A DNA stretch of 64,000 nt from an uncultured Sutterella sp. (GCA_900538905.1 UPZS01000001.1:124001-188000), one strand, 5' to 3'. Counted from the stretch's first letter, positions 8,289 to 17,657 are shown. Notes: generated by a model from the sequence alone, not told the origin. Program-made: numbers and translations.

Positions 8289-9527
8289 CTAGTCTTCAAG
8301 AAAATCTTCGTTTTCTCGTCTTTCTTCTGCCAGTAACTTGCGGCTTGCCGCGGCAAACACCAGCAAAGCGCACAGACATAAGGTTGCTGCACCGAAAAAA
8401 GGCAGACCGGCGAGAATGTCATCGGGATGATGCCCTGCGCACATCAACATGGGTGTAGTAAAGGCCGGAGCGATAGCTCCCATGAGGGAGTGAACGGAGC
8501 TCACTGTGCCCATGGTGGCTCCTTGCACGCTCATGGGCATGCGTCGGCTGACAGTGCCCGACAGCAACGGCGTAACCGAGGCCGAAAGGGCATACAGGCA
8601 AAAGCAGATGCCTGCTATCAGTCCTGTGGGACTCAGGGCGACGCCGATTAACAGTGCTACGCCCAAAGCAAGGCTCGTTAGCGTGAGTTTGACGGGAGAA
8701 ATGTAAAGCAGTAATCGCTGCAGGAAATAGCCCTGCACGACGGCGATGCCCAGACTTAAACCGAAAATGGTGAGCCCGATTTCCCGCGGTGTAAAGCCGT
8801 AGCGAAACTCGGTGTAAAGCGCCCAGGAATACTGCATCAGACTGTTGGCTAGACTGAAAAACGCGAGCGTAAGGACAAAGATGCGGATTTGGGGCAGCTT
8901 GAGCAGATGCGCGAGGCTGCCGAAGGCATTATTTTTTCGTAGGCTTACGGGTTCGGTGCTTCGCTGTGCAATTGACTCGGGGAGCACGAACAGCCCGTAA
9001 CCGAAATTGAGAAGCGTGACGATGCTGGCGGCAATAAAGGGAAGATGCGGGTTATTTCCGCCCAGAATGCCGCCTAAAGCAGGGCCGATCAGAAAGCCTG
9101 CGCCGAATACGGCACCGATTCGGCCGAAGGCGGCCGCGCGTTCGTATCCTGTGGTGACATCGGCAATGTAGGCTTGCGCGACGGAAATATTGGCAGAAAG
9201 AAGACCGCCGAAGATACGGCTGGCGAGAATTGCCGTCAAAGATGTGCTCAGCGCGGGCACCGCAAACATGATGCCCAGGCCGCAGATGCCGCTTAACAGA
9301 ACCGGACGACGGCCGATACGGTCCGACAAGGCGCCCAGAAGAGGCGAAGCCAGAAATTGCATGACTCCGTAACTCAGCATAATGGCACCGTACCACCACA
9401 TCTGCTCGTCGCGCGTGTCGGTGAGTACGCCGATCAAGCGGGGTAAAACGGGAATGATGAGGCCAATGCCCAGAGCATCCAGAAAGATGCAGGCGTAAAT
9501 GAACCTCAGTCGTGACGGCAGTTTCAT
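8289..9527 (-). CDS. MFS efflux transporter, TetA-like
   Basis: About 412 residues from ATG 9527; the frame stays open further upstream but only without family sequence. The N-terminus (FLDALGIGLIIPVLPRL) and loop 2-3 motif (GALSDRIGRRPVLL) match the TCR/Tet branch of the 12-helix DHA1 drug:proton antiporters, as does GPALGGILGG in helix 5. It is convergent with the frameshifted regulator. No TetR repressor stands beside its start, and no clear ribosome site precedes the ATG. Tetracycline as substrate is not shown; many relatives carry other compounds. Confidence 0.82.
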   Translation of the reverse strand: MKLPSRLRFIYACIFLDALGIGLIIPVLPRLIGVLTDTRDEQMWWYGAIMLSYGVMQFLASPLLGALSDRIGRRPVLLSGICGLGIMFAVPALSTSLTAILASRIFGGLLSANISVAQAYIADVTTGYERAAAFGRIGAVFGAGFLIGPALGGILGGNNPHLPFIAASIVTLLNFGYGLFVLPESIAQRSTEPVSLRKNNAFGSLAHLLKLPQIRIFVLTLAFFSLANSLMQYSWALYTEFRYGFTPREIGLTIFGLSLGIAVVQGYFLQRLLLYISPVKLTLTSLALGVALLIGVALSPTGLIAGICFCLYALSASVTPLLSGTVSRRMPMSVQGATMGTVSSVHSLMGAIAPAFTTPMLMCAGHHPDDILAGLPFFGAATLCLCALLVFAAASRKLLAEERRENEDFLED

Positions 9528-9725
9528 GCAAGAAAAAAAGGAAGCGGTACTGCACCGGTAGTGACCGGACGAAAACAACCCGATATTAACGAAAAGCTCT
9601 GTTGATCGTGAGATGACGAGTACAGACAAGACGAAAAAGGCGGAAAAAATAATGCCGACGGTTTACACGGTGCGACAGTTTTTCTCGTAGCATGAGGAAA
9701 GGCACATTTTGAAGGAAAGAATGTT

Positions 9726-10463
9726 GTGACTCGAAATGAAAACAGTCAGTCGGTGTTGCCGCAAATCGCGCAGTATTGGAACCGACGCGCACAGGGGTAC
9801 GCACTTCAAGTTGACGACGAATTCAAAGCGTCGCTTCAGGACGTGTATTTGCCGTGGTTTAAAACGGTTGCTGCCGAGGGATCGGTACTTGATGTCGGTT
9901 GCGGTCCGGGCTTTTTTTCGGTGATGCTCGCAAAAGCGGGTTACGCCGTTACGGCGTTTGACGCGAGTACCGAGATGCTGCGAATGGCTTGTGAACGAGC
10001 AAGTGCGACAGGAGTGTGCATTGATGCGGTGCTCGGCGACGCACAGCTTCTTCCTTTTGCCGATAGCACGTTTGATTGCGTCTGCTCGCGTAATCTTGTT
10101 TGGAATCTTGAACTGCCTCAGACGGCCTACCGCGAGTGGTTGCGAGTTCTAAAGCCCGGCGGCGTACTGCTCATTTTTGACGGTAATCATTACCGTTACT
10201 TGTTTGACGAGCGCTATGCACGGGTACATAAGGCGTGGGAAGACAGAAGCGACCATCAGATGCTCGGCGTGGATGCCCGCGTGATTGACGATATTGCGGA
10301 AAAACTGCCTTTGAGCCGCCGGATGCGTCCGGAGTGGGACGTCAGTACGCTTTCCGAGCTGGGCGCACAGGCGCAAAGTACGGTACTGAAGACGCTTACG
10401 GATCCGAAGACCGGCGAGGTGTTGGTGACCGATTTCGTCGTACGGGCTGTCAAAACGTCCTGA
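9726..10463 (+). CDS. Class I SAM-dependent methyltransferase
   Basis: 245 residues starting at GTG 9726 with GGAAAGA at 9714-9720 upstream. Motif I VLDVGCGPGFFSVMLA, the post-I acidic residue in VTAFDAS and the LLPFADSTFDCV stretch mark a UbiE/Methyltransf_11 type Rossmann fold. The VLKPGG motif follows. The substrate is not known. It stands alone between the divergent MFS pump and sstT, so neither neighbour explains its role. Confidence 0.8.
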   Translation: MTRNENSQSVLPQIAQYWNRRAQGYALQVDDEFKASLQDVYLPWFKTVAAEGSVLDVGCGPGFFSVMLAKAGYAVTAFDASTEMLRMACERASATGVCIDAVLGDAQLLPFADSTFDCVCSRNLVWNLELPQTAYREWLRVLKPGGVLLIFDGNHYRYLFDERYARVHKAWEDRSDHQMLGVDARVIDDIAEKLPLSRRMRPEWDVSTLSELGAQAQSTVLKTLTDPKTGEVLVTDFVVRAVKTS

Positions 10464-10540
10464 TACGACTTAAAAGTGCAACCGATTGATACGAAACGCT
10501 CGTTTTGAGGCGTATTGCCTAGAGCCTTTTTGTCTTTGAA

Positions 10541-10570
10541 TTGTCACAATACTGAAACAAACATTTATAC
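10541..10570 (+). promoter_or_regulatory. Candidate sigma-70 promoter for sstT
   Basis: TTGTCA at 10541-10546 and TTATAC at 10565-10570 are separated by 18 bp and lie about 20 bp before the sstT start. A GGGAG ribosome site follows at 10578-10582. Confidence 0.5.
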
Positions 10571-10591
10571 ATTCGCAGGGAGTCAATACGA

Positions 10592-11866
10592 ATGAATCAG
10601 AAACCTAGACGTTTGATGCATCGGGCCATGCCGCTGATTCTGGGCGGCAGCCTGGTGAAGCAAATCGTGATTGCTTTGGTGCTCGGCATCCTTCTTGCTC
10701 TCGTTGCTCCGGGCGCAGCCGGATCCGTGGGCATTTTAGGCGGCCTTTTCGTGTCGGCATTGAAGGCGGTGGCCCCGATTCTCGTTTTCGTCCTGGTGGC
10801 AGCTGCCATTGCAAACCATCAGTCGGGCACGGCCGCACACATGCGACCGATTTTGGTGCTCTACCTTGTGGGCACCTTTGCGGCGGCAACGACGGCGGTA
10901 ATTACTTTCTTCCTTTTCCCTGTGTCGGTGAACCTGATTGCCGACGCAAAGGAGGTTGCTGCGCCCGGCGGCATCGGAGAAGTGCTCAAGAACCTCGTCT
11001 ACAGTGTCGTTGACAATCCCGTCAAAGCGCTGATGCAGGGTAACTATATCTGCATCCTTTTCTGGGCGATCGGTCTGGGCATTGCCATTCGCAAGGCCAG
11101 TGACACGACCCGGCTGGTGATGAACGACATCGCCGACGGTGTGGAATTTATTGTTCGCATCGTGATTCGTTGTGCGCCGATCGGTATTTTCGGATTGGTG
11201 GCAAGCACCTTTGCAACCGAGGGGCTGGAACTTCTGGTCAATTACGCTCAGCTGCTGATTCTGCTGGTGGGCAGCATGCTCTTTGTGGCGTTGGTGTTGA
11301 ATCCTCTGATCGTTTGGTTCTGCATTCGCAAAAACCCGTATCCGCTCACGTTCCAGACGCTCCGCGAGTCCGGCATCACGGCGTTTTTTACGCGTTCTTC
11401 GGCGGCCAACATTCCCGTCAATCTCAATCTGTGCAAGCGTCTTGGACTTGATGAAAGCGTCTATCTGCTCTCGATTCCGCTCGGCGCCACAATAAACATG
11501 GCCGGTGCCGCCATCACGATCACAACCTTGAGTTTGGCAGCTGGTTATACGATGGGCGTGGCGGTAGACATTCCGACGGCCATTCTGTTGTGCGTGGTGG
11601 CAAGCCTTTGCGCCTGCGGCGCAGCGGGTGTGCCCGGCGGCTCGCTTATGCTTATTCCGTTGGCCTGTTCGCTCTTTGGGCTTGACAGCAACATCGCCAT
11701 GCAGGTGGTGGCCGTGGGTTTCGTGATCGGCGTGGTGCAGGATTCCTGTGAAACGGCGCTCAATTCCTCTTCGGACGTGCTCTTTACGGCAGCGGCTTGC
11801 ATGCTTTTGGATCGCAACAAGGCTCAGCGTCAAGCTGAAGTGCAGGAAGCTTTGAAGGACATCTGA
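10592..11866 (+). CDS. sstT: Serine/threonine:sodium symporter SstT
   Basis: 424 residues, a DAACS-family transporter with eight or so membrane helices and two re-entrant loops. The diagnostic [12 protein letters not shown] stretch near 267-278, [10 protein letters not shown], and [20 protein letters not shown] near the C-terminus match SstT, which imports L-serine and L-threonine with sodium. Length matches the usual 400-420. It is a single-gene unit with its own promoter and a terminator at 11908-11942. Serine uptake fits an amino-acid fermenting gut bacterium. Confidence 0.92.
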   Translation: MNQKPRRLMHRAMPLILGGSLVKQIVIALVLGILLALVAPGAAGSVGILGGLFVSALKAVAPILVFVLVAAAIANHQSGTAAHMRPILVLYLVGTFAAATTAVITFFLFPVSVNLIADAKEVAAPGGIGEVLKNLVYSVVDNPVKALMQGNYICILFWAIGLGIAIRKASDTTRLVMNDIADGVEFIVRIVIRCAPIGIFGLVASTFATEGLELLVNYAQLLILLVGSMLFVALVLNPLIVWFCIRKNPYPLTFQTLRESGITAFFTRSSAANIPVNLNLCKRLGLDESVYLLSIPLGATINMAGAAITITTLSLAAGYTMGVAVDIPTAILLCVVASLCACGAAGVPGGSLMLIPLACSLFGLDSNIAMQVVAVGFVIGVVQDSCETALNSSSDVLFTAAACMLLDRNKAQRQAEVQEALKDI

Positions 11867-11907
11867 CGAACGCAAAACGCTAAAATCCGCAGCTGTTAGC
11901 GATTCGT

Positions 11908-11942
11908 GCGGCACGACTCGATTCGGGACGTGCCGCTTTTTT
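11908..11942 (+). terminator. Rho-independent terminator after sstT
   Basis: GCGGCACG (11908-11915) pairs with CGTGCCGC (11929-11936), followed by six T (11937-11942). It ends only 12 bases before the chosen recQ start. Confidence 0.85.
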
Positions 11943-11954
11943 GGTGAGACGGTT

Positions 11955-13796
11955 TTGGCTGATTCGGCGAGCACAATTTTGACGAGAGCGCACGACATTC
12001 TTCATCGGGTGTTCGGATTGCATGACTTTCGCGGCTTTCAGGCCGATGTGATCGAAACGTTGGCTCAAGGGCGCGACGCACTTGTTCTGATGCCTACCGG
12101 CGGCGGCAAGAGTTTGTGTTATCAGATCCCGGCTTTGCTGCGCGAGGGGGTGACGATTGTTGTGTCTCCTCTGATTGCCCTCATGGCCGATCAGGTCGCA
12201 GGTCTCGAAGAGTTGGGCATTCCGGCGGCCTACCTCAATTCTGCCTTAAGCTGGCCGCAGCAGCGTGATGTGCAGCGGCAGCTTGCCGCAGGCAACATCA
12301 AACTGCTTTATGTCGCTCCCGAACGACTGGTGATGCCCGGCACCGTTGAGCTTTTAAAGCGTATCAAGGTGGGGCTTTTTGCGATTGACGAAGCGCACTG
12401 CGTTTCGATGTGGGGGCACGATTTTCGTCCTGAGTACGGAGCGCTTTCGATGCTGCGCGAGCAGTGGCCCGATGTGCCTCGTGTGGCACTCACGGCCACG
12501 GCAGACCTCAACACGCGCCGAGAGATCGTTGAGAAGCTTCTGATCGAGCCCAAAGAATTCGTTGCGAGTTTCGATCGCCCTAACATTCGTTACCGCGTGG
12601 CTGAAAAAAGAAAGCCCGCCGAAACGTTGCGCGAGCTTGTCGACTTCATCAAGGAAGAGCATGCCGGCGACACGGGCATCGTCTACTGCATGTATCGTGC
12701 AACGACGGAGGACGTCGCCAAAACACTTTGCAGTCACGGACTTCGTGCGTTGGCTTATCACGGCGGCATGACTCACGAGGAGCGCACTGCCAATCTTGAA
12801 ACCTTCCTGCGCGAAGACGGTGTGGTGATGGTGGCCACCATCGCTTTCGGCATGGGCATCGACAAACCCGACGTGCGCTTTGTGGCGCACCTGGATATGC
12901 CCAAAAGCATCGAAAATTATTTTCAGGAAACGGGACGTGCCGGACGAGACGGAAAGCCTGCAGATGCATGGATGGCCTACGGTTTGATTGACGCAGTCAA
13001 TCAGCGTCGCCTCATGGAGATGGGCGGCGGTGACGAAATGTATGCGCGGCTGACTCGCACCAAGCTCGAAGCGATGCTTGCTCTGGCGGAAACCGCGGGC
13101 TGCCGGCGACAGATGATTCTGCGTTATTTCGGCGAAGAGTCCGGTCCCTGCGGAAACTGTGACAATTGTCTTGAGCCGCCCAAGATGCAAGAAGTTACCG
13201 AAGACGCCAAGCGTTTGGTGAGCTGCATTTGGCGCGTTAATCAGGCAGGCGGCACGCCCTTCGGCGCCAACTACATCGTGCAGGTTCTTCAGGGTGAACT
13301 TACCGACCGCATTCTTTTAAACGGTCACGACAAACTTTCCACGTTTGGCATCGGCAAACACTTGTCGGCCGAAGAGTGGCGGCGCATTTTGCGTCAGCTT
13401 ATCGCCCGAGACATTGTGCGTGTGGAAGCACACAATATGGGCGGCCTAACGCTTGGTCAGGCGAGGGGGCTGTTAAAGGGTGATGAACAGATTTTCATTC
13501 GCAGTACGCAGAAGCCGGCCAAACGGCGTCGTCGTGTCTTTGAGGAACTTACGGGCGAGGATCTGGTCATTTTTGAGCGCTTGAAGCAATGGCGGCGGGA
13601 AAAGGCCAGCGAAACGGGAAAATTGCCTTATCAGGTCTTCAATGACGCAACCCTCGAAGATATCGTGCGGCTCCGTCCGGTCAACAGCGGTCAGCTTGCG
13701 CAAGCCTCGGGCGTTGGGGAAGTGAAGCTTGAACGATACGGCCGCGAGGTGCTTCAAATCATTCGTGAATACATCGCTCCCGGAAAGCGCGCGTAG
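11955..13796 (+). CDS. recQ: ATP-dependent DNA helicase RecQ
   Basis: 613 residues from TTG 11955; no ATG or GTG in frame fits better, and the family N-terminus (VFGLHDFRGFQ) begins shortly after. Walker A GGGKS has its lysine at residue 52 and the DEAH box is at 145-148. Helicase motifs V and VI (TIAFGMGIDKPDVRFV, QETGRAGRDG) follow. The zinc-binding RQC region has CRRQMILRYFGE..CGNCDNC, and a C-terminal HRDC domain is present. RecQ unwinds DNA in recombinational repair. The start sits directly behind the sstT terminator, so a promoter is not obvious. Confidence 0.93.
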   Translation: MADSASTILTRAHDILHRVFGLHDFRGFQADVIETLAQGRDALVLMPTGGGKSLCYQIPALLREGVTIVVSPLIALMADQVAGLEELGIPAAYLNSALSWPQQRDVQRQLAAGNIKLLYVAPERLVMPGTVELLKRIKVGLFAIDEAHCVSMWGHDFRPEYGALSMLREQWPDVPRVALTATADLNTRREIVEKLLIEPKEFVASFDRPNIRYRVAEKRKPAETLRELVDFIKEEHAGDTGIVYCMYRATTEDVAKTLCSHGLRALAYHGGMTHEERTANLETFLREDGVVMVATIAFGMGIDKPDVRFVAHLDMPKSIENYFQETGRAGRDGKPADAWMAYGLIDAVNQRRLMEMGGGDEMYARLTRTKLEAMLALAETAGCRRQMILRYFGEESGPCGNCDNCLEPPKMQEVTEDAKRLVSCIWRVNQAGGTPFGANYIVQVLQGELTDRILLNGHDKLSTFGIGKHLSAEEWRRILRQLIARDIVRVEAHNMGGLTLGQARGLLKGDEQIFIRSTQKPAKRRRRVFEELTGEDLVIFERLKQWRREKASETGKLPYQVFNDATLEDIVRLRPVNSGQLAQASGVGEVKLERYGREVLQIIREYIAPGKRA

Positions 13797-13844
13797 CCGT
13801 CGTTTTCGGTAGCATAGTCGGCGCATCGGATTCAAGGAAAACTT

Positions 13845-15035
13845 ATGAGTGACTCGATTGATTACATGCAGGCGGGACCTGCAACGGTTTTGGTGCATGC
13901 AGGGCGTCACCGCAATAAGGAACATCGTTTCGTCAACCCGCCGATTGTCAAGGGCTCAACCGTGCTGCACGAGTCTGTCAAGGACATGATTGAGCGCGAG
14001 GAACATCGCAACCAATTGATCGAGGATGTGCCCACGTACGGTATCTGGGGCACGGAAACGCATCAAGCGTTTTACGAAGCTATGAAAACGCTCGAGGGCG
14101 CCGCGGGCGTCTGGGCGTTTGCATCGGGACTGGCGAGCACGACAACGCCGCTTTTTGCGTTTGTGCATGCTGGGTGTCATGCGCTTTTCATGGACACAAT
14201 CTATGGCCCCACGCGTGACTTTGCTGAAAAGATTCTCGTGAAAATGGGTGTGGAAGTAGAGTTTTTCGACCCTTATATCGGCGCGGATATTGAAAAGAAG
14301 TTCAAGCCCAACACGACGCTTTTGGTGATGGAAACTCCGGGGTCTCATAGCTTTGAATTGCCTGATGTGCCGGCGATTGCTGCCGAATGCAAGAAGCATG
14401 GTGTCTGGAGCGTGATCGACAACACGTGGGCGACGCCTCTTTACTTCAAGCCCCTGGCCGTGGGCGTCGATGTGGTTGTGCATGCCGCCACCAAATACAT
14501 TGCCGGACATTCCGACATCTTGATGGGCGTGGTGTGCTGCAACGAAAAAGCCTGGCCCAAGGTGTTTGACGCTGTGACAACAATGGGACAGACCGCAACG
14601 CCCGACGACGTTTATGTCGCTTATCGAGGTTTGCACACGATGAAAGCGCGCATTGAAGCGGCTTTTGAAAACGCCAGGCAAGTGGTTGCCTGGCTTCAGA
14701 ATCGTCCCGAGGTTGAAAAGGTGCTCTGGCCGGTTCTTGAAAGCCATCCGGATCACGCGATTTTCAAGCGCGACTTTACGGGCGGAACAACGCTTTTTTC
14801 CGTGGTCTTCAAGCCGGAATTCGACGGCAAATTGGCGCCGATGATTGATGCGCTCAAAATTTTCGGCCGCGGCTATTCCTGGGGTGGTTTCGAGAGTTTG
14901 CTGATTCCGGGCTACGGCAAGCGGACTGAACGAAACTCGCCTTTTAGTCGCATGGTTCGCGTGGCCGTCGGTCTGGAAGATCCTAAAGATTTGATTGCCG
15001 ACTTGCAGCAGGCTTTTGAAAAGCTCGCGAACTGA
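13845..15035 (+). CDS. metC: Cystathionine beta-lyase MetC
   Basis: 396 residues of the Cys/Met-metabolism PLP family. The pyridoxal-phosphate lysine is K217 in ATKYIAGHSD, and the C-terminal SWGGFESL motif matches MetC rather than cystathionine gamma-synthase. It converts cystathionine to homocysteine, pyruvate and ammonia in methionine synthesis, in the cytoplasm. AGGAAA before ATG 13845 is the ribosome site. It stands 48 bp after recQ; no other methionine gene is near. Confidence 0.9.
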   Translation: MSDSIDYMQAGPATVLVHAGRHRNKEHRFVNPPIVKGSTVLHESVKDMIEREEHRNQLIEDVPTYGIWGTETHQAFYEAMKTLEGAAGVWAFASGLASTTTPLFAFVHAGCHALFMDTIYGPTRDFAEKILVKMGVEVEFFDPYIGADIEKKFKPNTTLLVMETPGSHSFELPDVPAIAAECKKHGVWSVIDNTWATPLYFKPLAVGVDVVVHAATKYIAGHSDILMGVVCCNEKAWPKVFDAVTTMGQTATPDDVYVAYRGLHTMKARIEAAFENARQVVAWLQNRPEVEKVLWPVLESHPDHAIFKRDFTGGTTLFSVVFKPEFDGKLAPMIDALKIFGRGYSWGGFESLLIPGYGKRTERNSPFSRMVRVAVGLEDPKDLIADLQQAFEKLAN

Positions 15036-15146
15036 GAGTCTGTGTCAAAAAAGCCTCATTGCGGGCATCACGTAGGATTTTTGGAGTGAAATTTCCCGCA
15101 AGATCCGTATGTGCGGCGGTCGTGGTGTAGACTCAAACGGATGACC

Positions 15147-15162
15147 TGCGTTTGAACGCAGA
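15147..15162 (+). other. Small perfect hairpin in the 182-bp metC-15218 intergenic region
   Basis: CTGCGTT and AACGCAG pair around a two-base loop, inside a spacer otherwise without recognisable genes. It is about 55 bp before the next start, so it would lie in that gene's leader. No T-run follows, so it is not a standard terminator. Confidence 0.35.
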
Positions 15163-15217
15163 CGCGGGCGTTGTGAACGTGGATTGAGAGCAGATCCTGC
15201 AAACCGAGGAGAAAGAA

Positions 15218-16129
15218 ATGATTTTGCAGAAGATCAGAGGTTTTTTTGAATGGCTTGGCAAGCGAAGCATGGCAAAAAGCCGCAAGGTGCTCAATTACGA
15301 ATGGACAACGATGCGTCCCGAGGGGGAAGCACCGGTTAAGACCGTGAATATCGATGAGCCGGAGGCTTCCGTGCGCTCCGCGCCCGTGAAGACCGTGGAG
15401 GTTGAATCGGTCAAGCCCGCTGCGGCGGCTCCCGTTGCTGCAACCCAGAGCGCTGCGGTTGATGCAGAAAAGCAAATGGTTGCCGTACTTAAAGTACTAA
15501 CCATTCGCGACGCCGTTGAAGCGCTTCAGGCCAAGTTTGAGAACGCGGCCGATGTGCGTCGCAGTCGTGTGGCTCTGTTGGCTTATCTGAAGGATTCACC
15601 CGAAGCGGTTGCTTTCCTGCAAGAAAAGGTCAAGGAAAAGAAGAAGGCGACAAAGAAACCCGCAAAGAAGACTCCTGTCAAGAAGCCGGCACCTAAGAGT
15701 GTTCAGGAGGCAAGCTCCGTGCAGGCGGATGTTGCCGAAGAAAAGAAGCCTGTTAAAGCGATTAGGAAACCTGCCGTGAAAAGGGCGGCTCCGAAAAAGG
15801 TTGCTGTGACTGAACCGGGGACACCGGTTGAGACTACGGCAGTGGAACCGTCTGTCGAAGCAGCTTCAAAGGGCGAAGAATCGAAGCCAGTCGTTAAGAA
15901 GACCGTTCGCAAGACAGCGGTCAAACGAACAGCGGCAAAGAAGACGGCCACGCCGACTGAAGAGAAGCAAGAGGCTCCCGTAAAGAAGACTGTCGCGAAA
16001 AAGACAACGACAAGAAAGCCTACGGCAAAGAGGTCGACTGCGCGTAAGGTTGCACCCAAAGTGACGGATGAAGTCAAACCGGCAGAGCAATCTGCCGAAG
16101 CGGCTCCTGTTGCCGACAAGGCTTCATAA
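15218..16129 (+). CDS. Lysine/alanine-rich protein with histone H1-like C-terminal half; function unknown
   Basis: 303 residues with a strong GAGGAGAAAG ribosome site. Residues 1-65 or so are mixed and begin with an amphipathic stretch. A helical segment around 95-135 (IRDAVEALQAKFENAADVRR) follows. From about 145 to the end it is a low-complexity run of KK(A/T/P)xKK and AKKT/VKKT units rich in K, A, P, T and V. Such tails occur in bacterial histone H1-like proteins and AlgP/PhaF-type proteins, which bind DNA or polyhydroxyalkanoate granules. No phasin domain is clear here. DNA compaction is a guess. Confidence 0.6.
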   Translation: MILQKIRGFFEWLGKRSMAKSRKVLNYEWTTMRPEGEAPVKTVNIDEPEASVRSAPVKTVEVESVKPAAAAPVAATQSAAVDAEKQMVAVLKVLTIRDAVEALQAKFENAADVRRSRVALLAYLKDSPEAVAFLQEKVKEKKKATKKPAKKTPVKKPAPKSVQEASSVQADVAEEKKPVKAIRKPAVKRAAPKKVAVTEPGTPVETTAVEPSVEAASKGEESKPVVKKTVRKTAVKRTAAKKTATPTEEKQEAPVKKTVAKKTTTRKPTAKRSTARKVAPKVTDEVKPAEQSAEAAPVADKAS

Positions 16130-16151
16130 GTAGCGGTCGTTCAGGACCACG

Positions 16152-16177
16152 ACAAAGGCGCCCGCGGGCGCCTTTGT
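16152..16177. terminator. Bidirectional terminator between convergent genes
   Basis: A perfect 12-bp stem: ACAAAGGCGCCC (16152-16163) and GGGCGCCTTTGT (16166-16177) around a two-base loop, with T-rich flanks on both strands. It serves the lysine-rich gene and the DUF2721 pair. Confidence 0.85.
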
Positions 16178-16181
16178 TTCG

Positions 16182-16610
16182 TCAGTGATGTACGCTGATG
16201 CCGAGAGCTTTGAGTGAGGTTCCCACTTCAAGCGAGAAGTACGCTGTGGAAATCACGATCATGGCCACAGAGGCGAGCAGGAAAACATGCTTGGCGGTGT
16301 CGAGATCCAAATCGAAAATGGCTCCGAGCGTGCTTGTCAGAACGAGCAGCCCCGCACAGGCCGCCGAGAGCACCACAAAGAGAATCGCTTTGCGAAGCAG
16401 TTCGGCACGATGAAAGATGAGTTCGATGGCTTCGGCCAGATGCGGATCGGTGCCGCCCGTCATTTCATCGGCGTGCAGAAGCTGACGGACGCGTGCGGTT
16501 GTGTGGTCGTAGCGAGCCGACATCGTTAAAAGCAGAAGACCGACGCCCGAAATGAGCGTAATCGGCGTAAGTGCCGAGCTGAGGATCAGCGAGAAATCAA
16601 TGTGATTCAT
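16182..16610 (-). CDS. DUF2721 family membrane protein, copy 2
   Basis: 142 residues beginning MNHIDFSLILSSALTPITLI. Three hydrophobic helices are visible: near 10-30, 75-95 and 108-130. The ARYDHTTARVRQLL segment after helix 1 and the RAELLRKAILF segment before helix 2 are shared with the neighbouring copy. It starts 14 bp after the stop of that copy, so the pair forms a two-gene operon from a local duplication. Function of the family is unknown. Confidence 0.75.
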   Translation of the reverse strand: MNHIDFSLILSSALTPITLISGVGLLLLTMSARYDHTTARVRQLLHADEMTGGTDPHLAEAIELIFHRAELLRKAILFVVLSAACAGLLVLTSTLGAIFDLDLDTAKHVFLLASVAMIVISTAYFSLEVGTSLKALGISVHH

Positions 16611-16624
16611 AGCAACCGGGCAGA

Positions 16625-17086
16625 TTAGTTGGTGAAACGACGGCGGCGGATGGCGCTTTCCTGTTCCTTGCGCAGTGCCAGAGCTTTGAGCGACGTGGTC
16701 ACTTCAAGCGCAAAGAAAACGGTGGAGATGACGATCAAGCCGACGCAGCACAAGAGGAGCACGTGCTTGGCGACCAGAAGGTCGACCCCGAACATCCCCT
16801 CAAGTGTGGACGCTAAAACGAGCAGGCCGGAGCTGGCTGCCGATAGCACGACGAAAAGAATGGCTTTGCGCAGCAGTTCGGCTCGGTGATAGTTGAGAAT
16901 CAGACGTTCTTCGATGCCCGGGTCAAAATCCGGAGAGCGTCCTTGTTGGCGAAGATTCTCGCGGACGCGGTCGCAGGCTTGTGCATAGCGGGCCGACATG
17001 GCCATGAGCAGCAGCCCCACGCCTGAAATCAGGGTGATGGGCGTGAGTGCCGAGCTCAGGATGGAAGCAAAATCAATGTGCGGCAT
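16625..17086 (-). CDS. DUF2721 family membrane protein, copy 1
   Basis: 153 residues; ATG 17086 was chosen because homology to its neighbour begins there (MPHIDFASILSSALTPITLI). The frame is open further upstream without similarity. It has the same three-helix plan with a charged loop (RENLRQQGRSPDF) and a basic C-terminal tail (RRRRFTN). Near-identical N-terminal stretches in both copies show tandem duplication with divergence afterwards. An inner-membrane location is predicted; no role is known. Confidence 0.75.
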   Translation of the reverse strand: MPHIDFASILSSALTPITLISGVGLLLMAMSARYAQACDRVRENLRQQGRSPDFDPGIEERLILNYHRAELLRKAILFVVLSAASSGLLVLASTLEGMFGVDLLVAKHVLLLCCVGLIVISTVFFALEVTTSLKALALRKEQESAIRRRRFTN

Positions 17087-17110
17087 TTGACACTGAAAAA
17101 AGAAAATTGG

Positions 17111-17142
17111 ACGCCCCTTCGAGGGATTTCGAAAAGGGGCGC
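17111..17142 (-). terminator. Hairpin terminator after the YbaK-like gene
   Basis: CGCCCCTT (17112-17119) pairs with AAGGGGCG (17134-17141), flanked by A/T-rich sequence on both sides. It lies between the YbaK-like gene and the DUF2721 pair, both minus strand. Confidence 0.7.
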
Positions 17143-17147
17143 AAATT

Positions 17148-17657
17148 TTATTCAATTTCAGTGGGTTCGGACGATTTGAGGAAAGAAATTTCTTTTGGTG
17201 CCACGATGCGGTGGAAATCTTCGGTGTTGATGATGATGGAGACGTCGCGCGCTCCCGCATTGAAGGCGAGCTCTTCGTAACGGGTAAAAAGCGTCGGGTC
17301 GGCAACGCCGAGAAGTTTTTCATGCAATGCGACGGGCGGCACGGCACCCAGAATGCAACCGGTGAGCTCCATTACTTCTTCGGGACTGCAAAGACCGGCG
17401 CGGGTGGCGCCCAGAGCATGCGCGAGCATTTTAAGGTCGGCTTGCTGGTCGGCCGGCAGCACGGCAAGGACATATTGTTTGACGCCGTTTCCCTTGGCCA
17501 TGCACACCAGTGCTTTGGCGCCTTGTCCCACCTCGGTACCGCGCACTTTGGCAACCGATTCGCTGGAGCGGTCGCCTGCGGGGTGATGCACGACGCGATA
17601 GCGAGCCTGACCAGCATCAAATTTCTCGCAGAGTTTTTGAAGAACGTTTTCAACCAT
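17148..17657 (-). CDS. YbaK/EbsC-type aminoacyl-tRNA deacylase
   Basis: About 169 residues from ATG 17657, preferred over an upstream GTG at 17672 that lacks a ribosome site. The family core is visible: AKALVCMAKGNGVKQYVLAVLPADQQADLK, TGCILGAVPPVAL and ISIIINTEDF-like endings. Members hydrolyse mischarged aminoacyl-tRNAs such as Cys-tRNAPro in the cytoplasm; the exact substrate cannot be read from this sequence. It is divergent from ruvX and not in an operon with it. Confidence 0.8.
   Translation of the reverse strand: MVENVLQKLCEKFDAGQARYRVVHHPAGDRSSESVAKVRGTEVGQGAKALVCMAKGNGVKQYVLAVLPADQQADLKMLAHALGATRAGLCSPEEVMELTGCILGAVPPVALHEKLLGVADPTLFTRYEELAFNAGARDVSIIINTEDFHRIVAPKEISFLKSSEPTEIE

Noticed and set aside
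10736..11998. Long minus-strand frame opposite sstT
   Set aside because: Low-complexity His/Gln/Arg-rich translation and complete overlap with sstT; not a gene.
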